Shown here: positions 1 through 7,022 of the stretch, in pieces
Layout: each line of letters starts with the position of its first letter
How positions within the stretch are numbered: position 1 is the stretch's first letter
Source: Segatella salivae DSM 15606
GTDB lineage: Bacteria > Bacteroidota > Bacteroidia > Bacteroidales > Bacteroidaceae
Assembly: GCF_000185845.1 (NCBI RefSeq)
Contig: NZ_GL629647.1
Location: 309,693-316,779 of the forward strand
DNA: 7,087 nucleotides
Reading direction: 5' to 3'
Position numbers and translations under genes: made by a program
The notes under the pieces: generated by a model
Databases searched by the model: none
What the model was told of the DNA's origin: nothing
Seen by the model: only the letters and a program-made list of their open reading frames with translations

Positions 1-444
1 AAACTAAAGCTTAGGCAACTTAAAAGCCTTCAAATGAGACTCGGCTTTGGTGGATATACACTGCAAAGTGGACACACTTTTTTCCTTGATTATACAAACT
101 TTAGGGAGAATCATGTACCTGGTGGGTGGAATGATGATTGGAGTGGAGAGTTTGAACTGCTTAATTCTAATAAATATAATGAATCCCGTTGGTATGCTCG
201 GGGCAACATAACGTATGAAAGTCCGTTATTAACAATATCACACTTACCTTGGGTTGGGCACTTTATAGAAATGGAACGAATCTACGCAAGCGTACTGAGT
301 TCGAGGAATTGTCACCCTTATATAGAGATAGGTTATGGCTTTACAACTCGCCTTTTCTCTATGGGAATGTTCTTAAGTAACGATAGTGGTAAGATAAAAG
401 AATTTGGATGTAAATTTGGTTTTGAACTATTTAGACACTGGTAA
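1..444 (+). CDS. C-terminal part of a DUF5686-type outer-membrane beta-barrel protein (5' end outside window)
   Basis: The reading frame is open from the first base, so this is the 3' end of a longer gene; the ATG at 34 is an internal methionine, not a supported start. 147 residues are visible. They alternate polar and aromatic residues as membrane beta-strands do, and the chain ends in an aromatic residue (LFRHW), the usual C-terminal signature of outer-membrane barrels. The segments YESPLL (fragment residues 72-77), ERIY (92-95) and GYGF (111-114) followed by a terminal FGCKFGFELF strand match my memory of the C-terminal region of the Bacteroidota DUF5686 family. Full members are usually several hundred residues long and often carry an N-terminal carboxypeptidase-regulatory-like domain; that part would lie left of the window. 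The molecular role of the family is not established. The stop codon overlaps the addA start by one base, so the two are probably co-transcribed. Membrane barrel is a firm call; the family name is recognition without a database search. Confidence 0.8.
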   Translation, partial: KLKLRQLKSLQMRLGFGGYTLQSGHTFFLDYTNFRENHVPGGWNDDWSGEFELLNSNKYNESRWYARGNITYESPLLTISHLPWVGHFIEMERIYASVLSSRNCHPYIEIGYGFTTRLFSMGMFLSNDSGKIKEFGCKFGFELFRHW

Positions 445-446
445 TG
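442..446 (+). promoter_or_regulatory. TAATG stop/start overlap: coupling of the membrane-protein gene to addA
   Basis: The stop TAA (442-444) shares its last A with the ATG of addA (444-446). No purine-rich ribosome binding site precedes the ATG; the upstream bases read tttagacactgg. This fits termination-reinitiation coupling, and fits the weak use of Shine-Dalgarno sequences in Bacteroidota. The start is also supported by the protein: it puts the Walker A motif at residues 9-16, the normal position in this family. Confidence 0.7.
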
Positions 447-3400
447 AACACTTTAACTGTATATAGAGCAAGCGCTGGCTCGGGAAAGACCTTTACCCTT
501 GCCGTGCAATATATCACATTGTTGGTCGAAAACCCTCAAGCCTATCGACATACTCTTGCTGTCACCTTTACAAATAAGGCTACAGAAGAGATGAAAATGA
601 GAATACTTAGTCAATTATATGGCATCTCTGTTGGGCTAAATGAAAGTAAACCATACTTGGAATGTGTCAAACAACTAAGTGGATTAGACGAAAAGACCAT
701 CATTGCCAATGCTGGTTACGCACTGCGTGAACTCATTCATCACTACAGCTACTTTCGAGTGGAAACAATAGATGCCTTTTTTCAGACTGTATTAAGAAAT
801 TTAGCACGCGAACTTGAGCTTACAGCCAACTTGAGAATAGAGCTGAATGACGAACAAGTTGAACAACAAGCAGTAGACCAACTCATAGAAGATCTCAACG
901 ACTCTTCACTCTTATTGTCTTGGATTTTGGATTATATTCAAGAGAATATTGACGACGATAAGTCGTGGAATGTCATTGCACAAATTAAACAATTCGGTAG
1001 AAATATTCTCAAAGACTACTATAAAAAGAATCGTCAAAAGATTAAAGAGGTCTTTGAAGATAATGACTTTTTCAAGCAATATACAGGTCAATTGCGCGCT
1101 ATTAGCAAACACGCTGAAGAACAGATGAAAGCATGTGGTGACGCCTTTTTCAAGTGCATAGCCGATAATGGCTTTGATATTACCGATTTTTCTAAAGGGG
1201 CTTCGGGCGTATGTGGATACTTTTTAAAGCTTCAATCTGGGGATTTTACAGATGATGAAAGGGTGTTTAATTCAACAGCTCAAGGGGCTTCGGAGAATCC
1301 TGAAAAATGGGTTGTAAAAAAGAAAGCTATAGTTGGCGAACCAATCTATGACTTAGTGTGCAGTACTTTACAAGAAATATTGATCACAACTGAAAGGAAA
1401 CGAAAGCTGCAAAGCCGCTTATTTAAAAGTGTTTCACTGACATTGAAGCATATAAATCAGTTGAGATTGCTTGATAGTATAGGCGATAAAGTCGAAGAAT
1501 TGAATTTAGAGCTCAACCGCTTTATGCTTAGTGATACCCAAACTTTATTAAAGTCGATGATTGGAGAGAATGATTCGCCGTTCATTTTTGAAAAGATTGG
1601 TGCACAATTACACAACATTATGATTGATGAATTCCAAGATACAGGTTCGGTACAATGGGAGAATTTCAAGGTGTTGTTACTCGAAACGATGAGTCATGAT
1701 AGTAATAACCTTATCGTTGGTGACGTGAAACAGAGTATATATCGATGGAGATCAGGTGATTGGAGACTTCTAAATGACATTGAGGGACAATTTAAAGAGC
1801 ACGAAATAACTATTAAACCATTGCAAGTTAATCGTCGTTCAGAAAGAAATATCATCACATTTAACAACACTTTTTTTCAAGAAGCGGTCCGTCAAGAATA
1901 TGAACAATTAAAACAAGATATCGGCGATGAGGCTGAATTACTACAAAAAGCATACGCAGATGTGACACAAGATATTCCCTCAGATAAGAAAGAAGTAGGT
2001 ATTGTTGAAGTCGAATTACTACCTAACACCCCTGAATATGAAGAGGAAACTCATAAGAAAATAGCAGATAAGGTGCAGCATCTCCTTGATAATGGTGTTA
2101 GAGAAAATGATATAGCGATTATCGTTAGATACAATTCCGACATAGAAAGGATTGGAGAATACTTCATGAAAAACAAGCCGGAGGTACATCTTATTTCCGA
2201 AGAAGCGTTTCATCTTGATGCTTCACAAGCCGTGAATATCATCATCAATGCAATGAAGGTGTTGAACAATCCTAATGATGATATTGCACAAGCCGCCCTA
2301 ACTAAGCTTTACATTAAAGCAATTAAGGATAACAATTTGACTGACAATAATATATTGTTAAAGGACAAATCATTAAAAGATTGTCTTCCTCCACAATTCT
2401 TCAACCAAGAAAACCACTTGCGAGGACTATCATTAATTGACATGGCAGAAGAGATTTATCGTATCTTTGAGCTTCAAAAACTCTCGGGACAAACGGCATA
2501 TATATGTGCGTTTTACGATAAACTAAATGAATATATGCAAGATGGGATCCCCGATTTACATGGATTTTTAGAACAATGGACAGACAATATACACAAGTGT
2601 TCAATTCAAAGTAGCAGCAAAAAAGGTATTTCTTTATATACCATTCACAAGAGTAAAGGGTTGGAATTTGACCATGTTATCGTGCCTTTTTGTAACTGGG
2701 AACTTGAAAAAAGGGACGTAATCTGGTGCGAACCTGACGTAGAACCATTTAATGCTTTGCCTATAGTTCCAGTGTCGTTCAGTCGCAAGCTAATGAAAAA
2801 CTCTATCTATGAAAAAGATTACGCGCATGAACATTTCCTCAATATCGTTGATAATCTCAACCTCCTTTACGTCACTTTTACCCGTGCTGGGCGTGGATTA
2901 TACGTTTATGGCAAGCGAGGTGACAAAGGACAAGGACGCTCTTGGGTGATTGAAAACAGTTTAGGCGCAGTTGCAAATCAACTAAATGCAGAGTACGACG
3001 CTACGAAAGAAAAAGACGAAGAAATTCTGTTTACCTACGGAAATGAATCTTCTCTTGTCAATAATCGCGTTAAAAAAGCGACCAAGAACATATTTGAACA
3101 AACTGCAGAAGATATTGAAATTGCAATTGATAATTATGAGAATATCGTTGAGTTCAAGCAAAGTAACAAGAGTAAAGAATTTGTTTCAGACGACAATGCC
3201 AGTGATGAAGAAAGCACAAAAAGGCAGAGTTATATTAAACTTGGCAGTGTTTTACATGCTGTATTCTCTACAATCAAGACAAAAGATGATGTTAATAAGG
3301 CATTAAATGATTTGGAAGCAGAAGGTATTTTGTATGATAAGATTATCACACAAGACCGACTTCACAAACTGATTACAGACCGTTTAAACGACCCACGTGT

Positions 3401-3671
3401 AGCTTCTTGGTACTCTAATCAATGGACATTGTTCAACGAGTGCAGTATACTTAAGCTCAATACTCTTACGGATAAGGTAGAAGAACGACGTCCTGATCGT
3501 GTCATGTTTGATGGAAATGAGATGATTGTTGTTGACTATAAGTTTGGTGTTCCCAAAGAAGAGCACCAATCACAAGTAAAAGAATACATGAACTTACTAA
3601 GTGAAATGGGATATAAAAATATTACAGGTTACTTATGGTATCTATTCTCAAATAAAATGATTAAACTATAA
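444..3671 (+). CDS. addA: AddA-like ATP-dependent helicase/exonuclease subunit A (UvrD/RecB family)
   Basis: This is the motor subunit of the AddAB helicase-nuclease, which unwinds and degrades DNA from double-strand ends in the cytoplasm to start RecA-dependent repair. Superfamily 1A helicase motifs appear in order: Walker A ASAGSGKT with K15 and T16; motif Ia TFTNKA (41-46); a Ib-like VETID ending at D110; motif II DEFQDT (395-400); motif III GDVKQSIYRWR (426-436); motif IV VNRRS (462-466); motif V TIHKSKGLEF (733-742); motif VI LLYVTFTRA (807-815). An acidic linker around residues 880-930 leads to a C-terminal PD-(D/E)XK nuclease: H938 in LGSVLHAVF, D1018 in RRPDRV, D1031 and K1033 in VVDYKFG, and Q1044/Y1048 in SQVKEYMNLL. 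The chain ends soon after a GYLWYL strand. At 1075 aa it is shorter than AddA of Bacillus (about 1230 aa). All catalytic residues look intact. It carries no iron-sulfur cysteine cluster, which is as expected because in AddAB the cluster sits in AddB. It overlaps addB by one base. A plain UvrD/Rep helicase is excluded by the nuclease domain; RecB is less likely because AddB, not RecC, follows. Confidence 0.94.
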   Translation: MNTLTVYRASAGSGKTFTLAVQYITLLVENPQAYRHTLAVTFTNKATEEMKMRILSQLYGISVGLNESKPYLECVKQLSGLDEKTIIANAGYALRELIHHYSYFRVETIDAFFQTVLRNLARELELTANLRIELNDEQVEQQAVDQLIEDLNDSSLLLSWILDYIQENIDDDKSWNVIAQIKQFGRNILKDYYKKNRQKIKEVFEDNDFFKQYTGQLRAISKHAEEQMKACGDAFFKCIADNGFDITDFSKGASGVCGYFLKLQSGDFTDDERVFNSTAQGASENPEKWVVKKKAIVGEPIYDLVCSTLQEILITTERKRKLQSRLFKSVSLTLKHINQLRLLDSIGDKVEELNLELNRFMLSDTQTLLKSMIGENDSPFIFEKIGAQLHNIMIDEFQDTGSVQWENFKVLLLETMSHDSNNLIVGDVKQSIYRWRSGDWRLLNDIEGQFKEHEITIKPLQVNRRSERNIITFNNTFFQEAVRQEYEQLKQDIGDEAELLQKAYADVTQDIPSDKKEVGIVEVELLPNTPEYEEETHKKIADKVQHLLDNGVRENDIAIIVRYNSDIERIGEYFMKNKPEVHLISEEAFHLDASQAVNIIINAMKVLNNPNDDIAQAALTKLYIKAIKDNNLTDNNILLKDKSLKDCLPPQFFNQENHLRGLSLIDMAEEIYRIFELQKLSGQTAYICAFYDKLNEYMQDGIPDLHGFLEQWTDNIHKCSIQSSSKKGISLYTIHKSKGLEFDHVIVPFCNWELEKRDVIWCEPDVEPFNALPIVPVSFSRKLMKNSIYEKDYAHEHFLNIVDNLNLLYVTFTRAGRGLYVYGKRGDKGQGRSWVIENSLGAVANQLNAEYDATKEKDEEILFTYGNESSLVNNRVKKATKNIFEQTAEDIEIAIDNYENIVEFKQSNKSKEFVSDDNASDEESTKRQSYIKLGSVLHAVFSTIKTKDDVNKALNDLEAEGILYDKIITQDRLHKLITDRLNDPRVASWYSNQWTLFNECSILKLNTLTDKVEERRPDRVMFDGNEMIVVDYKFGVPKEEHQSQVKEYMNLLSEMGYKNITGYLWYLFSNKMIKL

Positions 3672-3673
3672 TG
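3669..3673 (+). promoter_or_regulatory. TAATG stop/start overlap: coupling of addA to addB
   Basis: The addA stop TAA (3669-3671) shares its last A with the addB ATG (3671-3673), the same junction as the one before addA. There is no Shine-Dalgarno sequence (upstream is AT-rich, atgattaaacta). Coupled translation would help make the two subunits in the 1:1 ratio the heterodimer needs. Confidence 0.7.
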
Positions 3674-6442
3674 AAAAGCTTCTTACAATATGTTGCCGAG
3701 GACATTCTGCATAAATACGGAACAGATCTCTCGCGTATCACCATCATTTTCCCAAACAAGCGTGCCTCTTTATTCCTTAATGAAGAACTTGTTCGCCTAT
3801 CAAATAAACCATTATGGAGCCCAAATTATCTCACAATCAGTGAACTTTTCCGTGCACATTCAAGCAAATCAGTGGGCGATCAAATTAAACTGATATGCGA
3901 TTTACATAAGATTTTCAACGAATGTACAGGGAGTGACGAGACTCTTGACCACTTTTATGGTTGGGGACAGGTGCTTTTGGCCGACTATGATGACATAGAT
4001 AAGAATATGGGCGATGCTCATTTGATATTCAAAAGCATAAAAGACATTCATGAATTTGACGACGCTTCATACCTCAATGATGAGCAAAAAGAGCTGTTAA
4101 AGAAGTTCTTTGCCAACTTCACAGAAGACATAACATCAAAACTAAAAGAACGATTTATAAACCTATGGAGTAACTTTGAAGAGATATATACAAAGTTTAA
4201 TGAGCGTCTTTCACAACAAGGCTTGGCCTATGAAGGTGCACTTTATCGAGAGGTTGTAGGGAAAGAACAGCTTGATTTCCATAGCGACATCTATATTTTC
4301 GTAGGTTTCAATATGATGCAGACTGTTGAACAAAAGCTTTGTGAGCGTCTACTGAAGCAAGGAAAAGCAAAGTTTTACTGGGATTTTGATGACTACTTCA
4401 TGAGTGAAAAGCATGGACTCAAACATGAAGCAGGCACATATATACGACAATATTTGAAGTATTTTCCGAATGAACTCGATACTACTGATAAAGCAATTTA
4501 TTGTAACTTCGAAAGACCAAAAGATATTACTTATCTCAGTGCTACAACCGAAAATATTCAAGCACGCTATATAAGTACATGGCTAAAAGACCCAAAACGT
4601 GTCGCAGCAGGACGTAGAACAGCTATTGTTTTGGCTGATGAAAACCTCTTACCTACTGTTATTCATTGTCTCAGTCCAAATCTAAAATATGTCAATATCA
4701 CTACAGGTTATCCCTTGCAACATACGCCAATAGCCTCCTTTGTGCGACTACTTGTCATGCTTCAAACCATGGGATACAATACAAAGCGAAAGTCTTTCAG
4801 TCGTAAATGGTGCACAATGCTTCAACAACATGTGTATATGAATTACGTGAAAGACAATGAAAGAATCTTTGGGAAGCATTATGCTGACGTGCCATCTGTC
4901 AATGCTTGGATTGTAGATATACTCCAGGAAATTGGTAAAAACTATACAGCCGAGGGTGAAGATGCTCCGCTTGTTCATGAATCTATATTCAGAACCTACA
5001 CGCTTTTCAATCGATTAGATGCATTGATTGCATGTGGTGATCTTGTGGCAGATTTTAATATATATAATAAACTCATTAATCAGTTGATTTCATCAACATC
5101 AGTTCCTTTCCATGGAGAACCTATTGTAGGACTGCAAATCATGGGAGTTCTTGAAACACGCAACCTTGATTTCGACCACGTTCTTGTGCTTTCGTGCAAT
5201 GAAGGCAATATGCCCAAAGGAGTAAACGACACATCTTTCATCCCGTATGCTGTAAGAAAGGCTTTTGGATTAACAACAATTGATAATAAAGTAGCTATTT
5301 ATGCCTATTATTTTCATAGCCTTCTGCAACGTGCAACGGATATAACATTAACCTATAATAAAGCAGCAAGTAAGACAGCAACAGGCGAAATGAGTCGCTT
5401 TATGCTGCAATTGATGGTTGAAAGTGGACAGAATATTCATTTTAAGAACCTCAATGCATCTCAAAATCCATTGCAAAGTATCAAGAAACCTATCGTGAAA
5501 AACCAAGAGGTTATGCGCAATATCTATCAGACAGATCGGCTCTCTCCTACCGCAATTACTACTTATTTGCGTTGTCAAATGAGGTTTTACTATAGATATA
5601 TTGCAGGCATAAAGGAACCTGATAACGAAGAAGATGAAATAGATAACCGCATCTTTGGTAACATCTTTCACCGTGCAGCTGAGTTGTTTTATGAAAGCAA
5701 ATGTAACAAAGATGTAGTGCAAAAGCAAGATATTATTAATGCACTGAAAGATAAATCGCTATTGCCTCGTATCATAGAAGAGGCGTTCAGAGAAAAGCTT
5801 TTCAATGTCAAAGATGATAAAAATATTACCTATAATGGATTGCAAATTATCAATCGACAGGTAATTATCGAATATATAAAGAGACTGTTAGCTATAGATC
5901 AGAAGCTTACTCCATTCTCAATACTTGGCTTGGAAAAGCCTATTGAGATGCCTTTTGACATCAATACGCAAGAAGGTTTGAAACAAATTAGTCTGTTTGG
6001 AAACATTGATCGCATTGACAAAATCGACGAAAATGGAAGTACCTGCATCCGAGTGGTCGACTATAAAACAGGGAGTAATGATAAGACAAGCATTAAAAGT
6101 GTAGACGATATCTTTAATCCAGAAAAGATAGAGAGCCATTCTGACTACTATCTCCAAGCGCTACTCTACTCGATTATGCTATATAATAACCGCAATCTTA
6201 ATCCAAATCATCTTCCTGTTAGCCCTTCCTTACTATTTATTCAACATGCAACAGGCGATGATTATACACCAATTCTAAAGTTCGGTAAAGACATCATTAC
6301 AGACGTTTCGATATATACAGAAGACTTCTTAACCAAGTTGAAGGAACTCATTGAGGACATTTTTAATCCTGATATAGCTTTTAATCCAACGGAAAATACA
6401 AAGAGATGTCAATATTGTCCTTATCGGGAAATATGCGGATAA
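3671..6442 (+). CDS. addB: AddB-like nuclease subunit B with iron-sulfur cluster motif (PD-(D/E)XK family)
   Basis: This is the second subunit of the AddAB complex. In characterised AddAB enzymes AddB does not power translocation; its helicase-like fold reads the Chi sequence and its nuclease cuts one DNA strand. The N-terminus has no Walker A; the equivalent place holds FPNKRASLFL (residues 27-36). Helicase-fold remnants follow: FVGFN (210-214) then WDFDDY (237-242), a motif V-like LETRNLDFDHV (494-504) with CNEGNMPKG (509-517), and GEMSR near E573. The C-terminal nuclease runs from about residue 624: LSPTAITTYLRC with C635, H667 in GNIFHRAAE, D780 in GNIDRID, D797 and K799 in VVDYKTG, and Q829 in YYLQALLYS. 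C635 with C913, C916 and C922 (C-x2-C-x5-C at the C-terminus) reproduces the four-cysteine pattern that binds a 4Fe-4S cluster in Bacillus AddB. At 923 aa it is shorter than the about 1166 aa of the Bacillus protein. It directly follows addA, which is strong context for the assignment. Annotation pipelines may label it only as a PD-(D/E)XK nuclease family protein. Confidence 0.92.
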   Translation: MKSFLQYVAEDILHKYGTDLSRITIIFPNKRASLFLNEELVRLSNKPLWSPNYLTISELFRAHSSKSVGDQIKLICDLHKIFNECTGSDETLDHFYGWGQVLLADYDDIDKNMGDAHLIFKSIKDIHEFDDASYLNDEQKELLKKFFANFTEDITSKLKERFINLWSNFEEIYTKFNERLSQQGLAYEGALYREVVGKEQLDFHSDIYIFVGFNMMQTVEQKLCERLLKQGKAKFYWDFDDYFMSEKHGLKHEAGTYIRQYLKYFPNELDTTDKAIYCNFERPKDITYLSATTENIQARYISTWLKDPKRVAAGRRTAIVLADENLLPTVIHCLSPNLKYVNITTGYPLQHTPIASFVRLLVMLQTMGYNTKRKSFSRKWCTMLQQHVYMNYVKDNERIFGKHYADVPSVNAWIVDILQEIGKNYTAEGEDAPLVHESIFRTYTLFNRLDALIACGDLVADFNIYNKLINQLISSTSVPFHGEPIVGLQIMGVLETRNLDFDHVLVLSCNEGNMPKGVNDTSFIPYAVRKAFGLTTIDNKVAIYAYYFHSLLQRATDITLTYNKAASKTATGEMSRFMLQLMVESGQNIHFKNLNASQNPLQSIKKPIVKNQEVMRNIYQTDRLSPTAITTYLRCQMRFYYRYIAGIKEPDNEEDEIDNRIFGNIFHRAAELFYESKCNKDVVQKQDIINALKDKSLLPRIIEEAFREKLFNVKDDKNITYNGLQIINRQVIIEYIKRLLAIDQKLTPFSILGLEKPIEMPFDINTQEGLKQISLFGNIDRIDKIDENGSTCIRVVDYKTGSNDKTSIKSVDDIFNPEKIESHSDYYLQALLYSIMLYNNRNLNPNHLPVSPSLLFIQHATGDDYTPILKFGKDIITDVSIYTEDFLTKLKELIEDIFNPDIAFNPTENTKRCQYCPYREICG

Positions 6443-6470
6443 TTAGAAAATAGAAGATACATAGCATAAC

Positions 6471-6552
6471 TTAACATTGTGTCGGTATGCAACGTATTGT
6501 ATGAAGGCCATCAAAGACCATCACACGTTGCTAATAACCGATATAGTGTTAA
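6471..6552 (+). repeat. Long imperfect inverted repeat / probable RNA stem-loop after addB
   Basis: The left arm TTAACATTGTGTCGGT (6471-6486) faces ACCGATATAGTGTTAA (6537-6552): 16 pairs, of which 13 are Watson-Crick and 3 are G-U. After an asymmetric internal loop (AT at 6487-6488 against TAATA at 6532-6536) the stem continues with GCAACGT (6489-6495) facing ACGTTGC (6525-6531), 7 perfect pairs. A 29-nt apical loop (6496-6524) contains the near-repeats GGCCATCA (6506-6513) and GACCATCA (6516-6523). The stem starts 28 bases after the addB stop. It could act as a 3'-end stabiliser or terminator-like element of the operon mRNA, a small RNA, or a copy of a palindromic repeat family. There is no T-run after it, so it is not a textbook intrinsic terminator. 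The structure is seen directly; the role is open. Confidence 0.75.
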
Positions 6553-6555
6553 CGG

Positions 6556-6569
6556 CTCTTTATGAAGAG
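6556..6569 (+). other. Small hairpin CTCTT-tatg-AAGAG beside the long stem
   Basis: A perfect 5-bp stem with a 4-nt loop begins three bases after the long inverted repeat ends. It could stack on the larger structure as a second stem of the same RNA element. It is short enough to occur by chance, so it is reported only because of its position. Confidence 0.3.
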
Positions 6570-6597
6570 AAGTGACACATATTATCATATAAAGTAT

Positions 6598-6642
6598 GTC
6601 ATTTTATCGTGTAAAATCATACATATTGCGAGATAAAATGAC
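6598..6642. repeat. AT-rich inverted repeat with 11-bp perfect arms and an alternative inner hairpin
   Basis: GTCATTTTATC (6598-6608) is the exact reverse complement of GATAAAATGAC (6632-6642), separated by 23 bases. The left arm can instead pair locally: ATTTTAT (6601-6607) with GTAAAAT (6611-6617), six Watson-Crick pairs and one G-U around a three-base loop. The two pairings use the same bases and exclude each other. No T-run follows. It might be a second 3'-end structure of the addAB transcript, or a protein-binding palindrome. The high AT content makes chance pairing more likely than for the larger repeat upstream. Confidence 0.5.
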
Positions 6643-6979
6643 TGCAAACATAATGCGATACAACTAAAATTAAAGTGAAAATTTATATAATATAAGTAAT
6701 AAAATAATAATCAATAGTTTATAACATGTAAATTATCAGTTTATCATCCACTACAAAAGTTGCCTTATTGAGCAAAAAATAACATTTTCTTATAAGCAAA
6801 TACACATATCAATCCATACAAAAAAACAGATTATTTATTTTACATTTTCATAGATTAATCGTGTATTATGAAAGCGATTCCTATCATATAAAAGAATAAA
6901 ATGCAAGATATCCACTCCAAAAGGAATTACCAACAGGTTAAGATTCGCTATAAAACAAGTTTAGTTTTTACACAAATAA

Positions 6980-7004
6980 TTGAATATATACTCGTACAAT
7001 TCAA
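6980..7004. promoter_or_regulatory. Possible operator: TTGAAT-N13-ATTCAA over the upstream part of the promoter
   Basis: TTGAAT (6980-6985) and ATTCAA (6999-7004) are exact reverse complements with 13 bases between them. The dyad lies directly upstream of the -7 box at 7015 and spans where the -33 element would sit, a usual site for a regulator. Six-base arms in AT-rich DNA are weak evidence, and no regulator is visible in the window. Confidence 0.25.
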
Positions 7005-7014
7005 CTTAATTTCG

Positions 7015-7022
7015 TAATTTTG
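7015..7022 (+). promoter_or_regulatory. Bacteroidota-type -7 promoter box (TAATTTTG)
   Basis: TAATTTTG fits TAnnTTTG, the -7 element of the primary sigma factor in Bacteroidota, and its setting (TTCGTAATTTTGCAG) is typical of promoters I recognise in Bacteroides/Prevotella-like genomes. The expected -33 TTTG is not clear: the region about 20 bases upstream reads ATATACTCGTAC. Transcription would start near 7029 and run rightward, giving a leader of at least about 55 bases before the end of the window. An ATG at 7084 is the only late start visible, but with one base after it I cannot say whether it begins a gene. Confidence 0.6.

Noticed and set aside
34..444. Reading the first gene as a complete 136-aa protein starting at 34
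   Set aside because: The frame is open upstream to the window edge, there is no signal peptide at residue 1, and the sequence looks like the terminal strands of a much larger barrel.
2986..3306. 106-codon open frame on the + strand within addA
   Set aside because: It is out of frame with addA over its acidic linker; its Lys-rich composition is what a shifted read of Glu/Asp/Lys codons gives. There is no independent start signal.
5348..5728. 126-codon open frame on the minus strand within addB
   Set aside because: It lies wholly antisense to the conserved AddB sequence that includes the start of the nuclease domain, and the translation shows no recognisable family features. It is a shadow frame.
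444..6442. AddAB pair as an anti-phage or otherwise novel defence system
   Set aside because: The motif content and the pairing match the housekeeping AddAB recombination complex; no additional defence-type domain or neighbouring effector gene is present.
6471..6552. Textbook intrinsic terminator for addAB
   Set aside because: The stem is long and not GC-rich, has a 29-nt loop, and is not followed by a T-run. A terminator-like role is possible but not shown.
6901..7017. 38-codon + strand frame starting ATGCAAGATATC
   Set aside because: It has no visible promoter or ribosome binding site, overlaps the promoter at 7015-7022, and has no recognisable features. A frame of this length is expected by chance.
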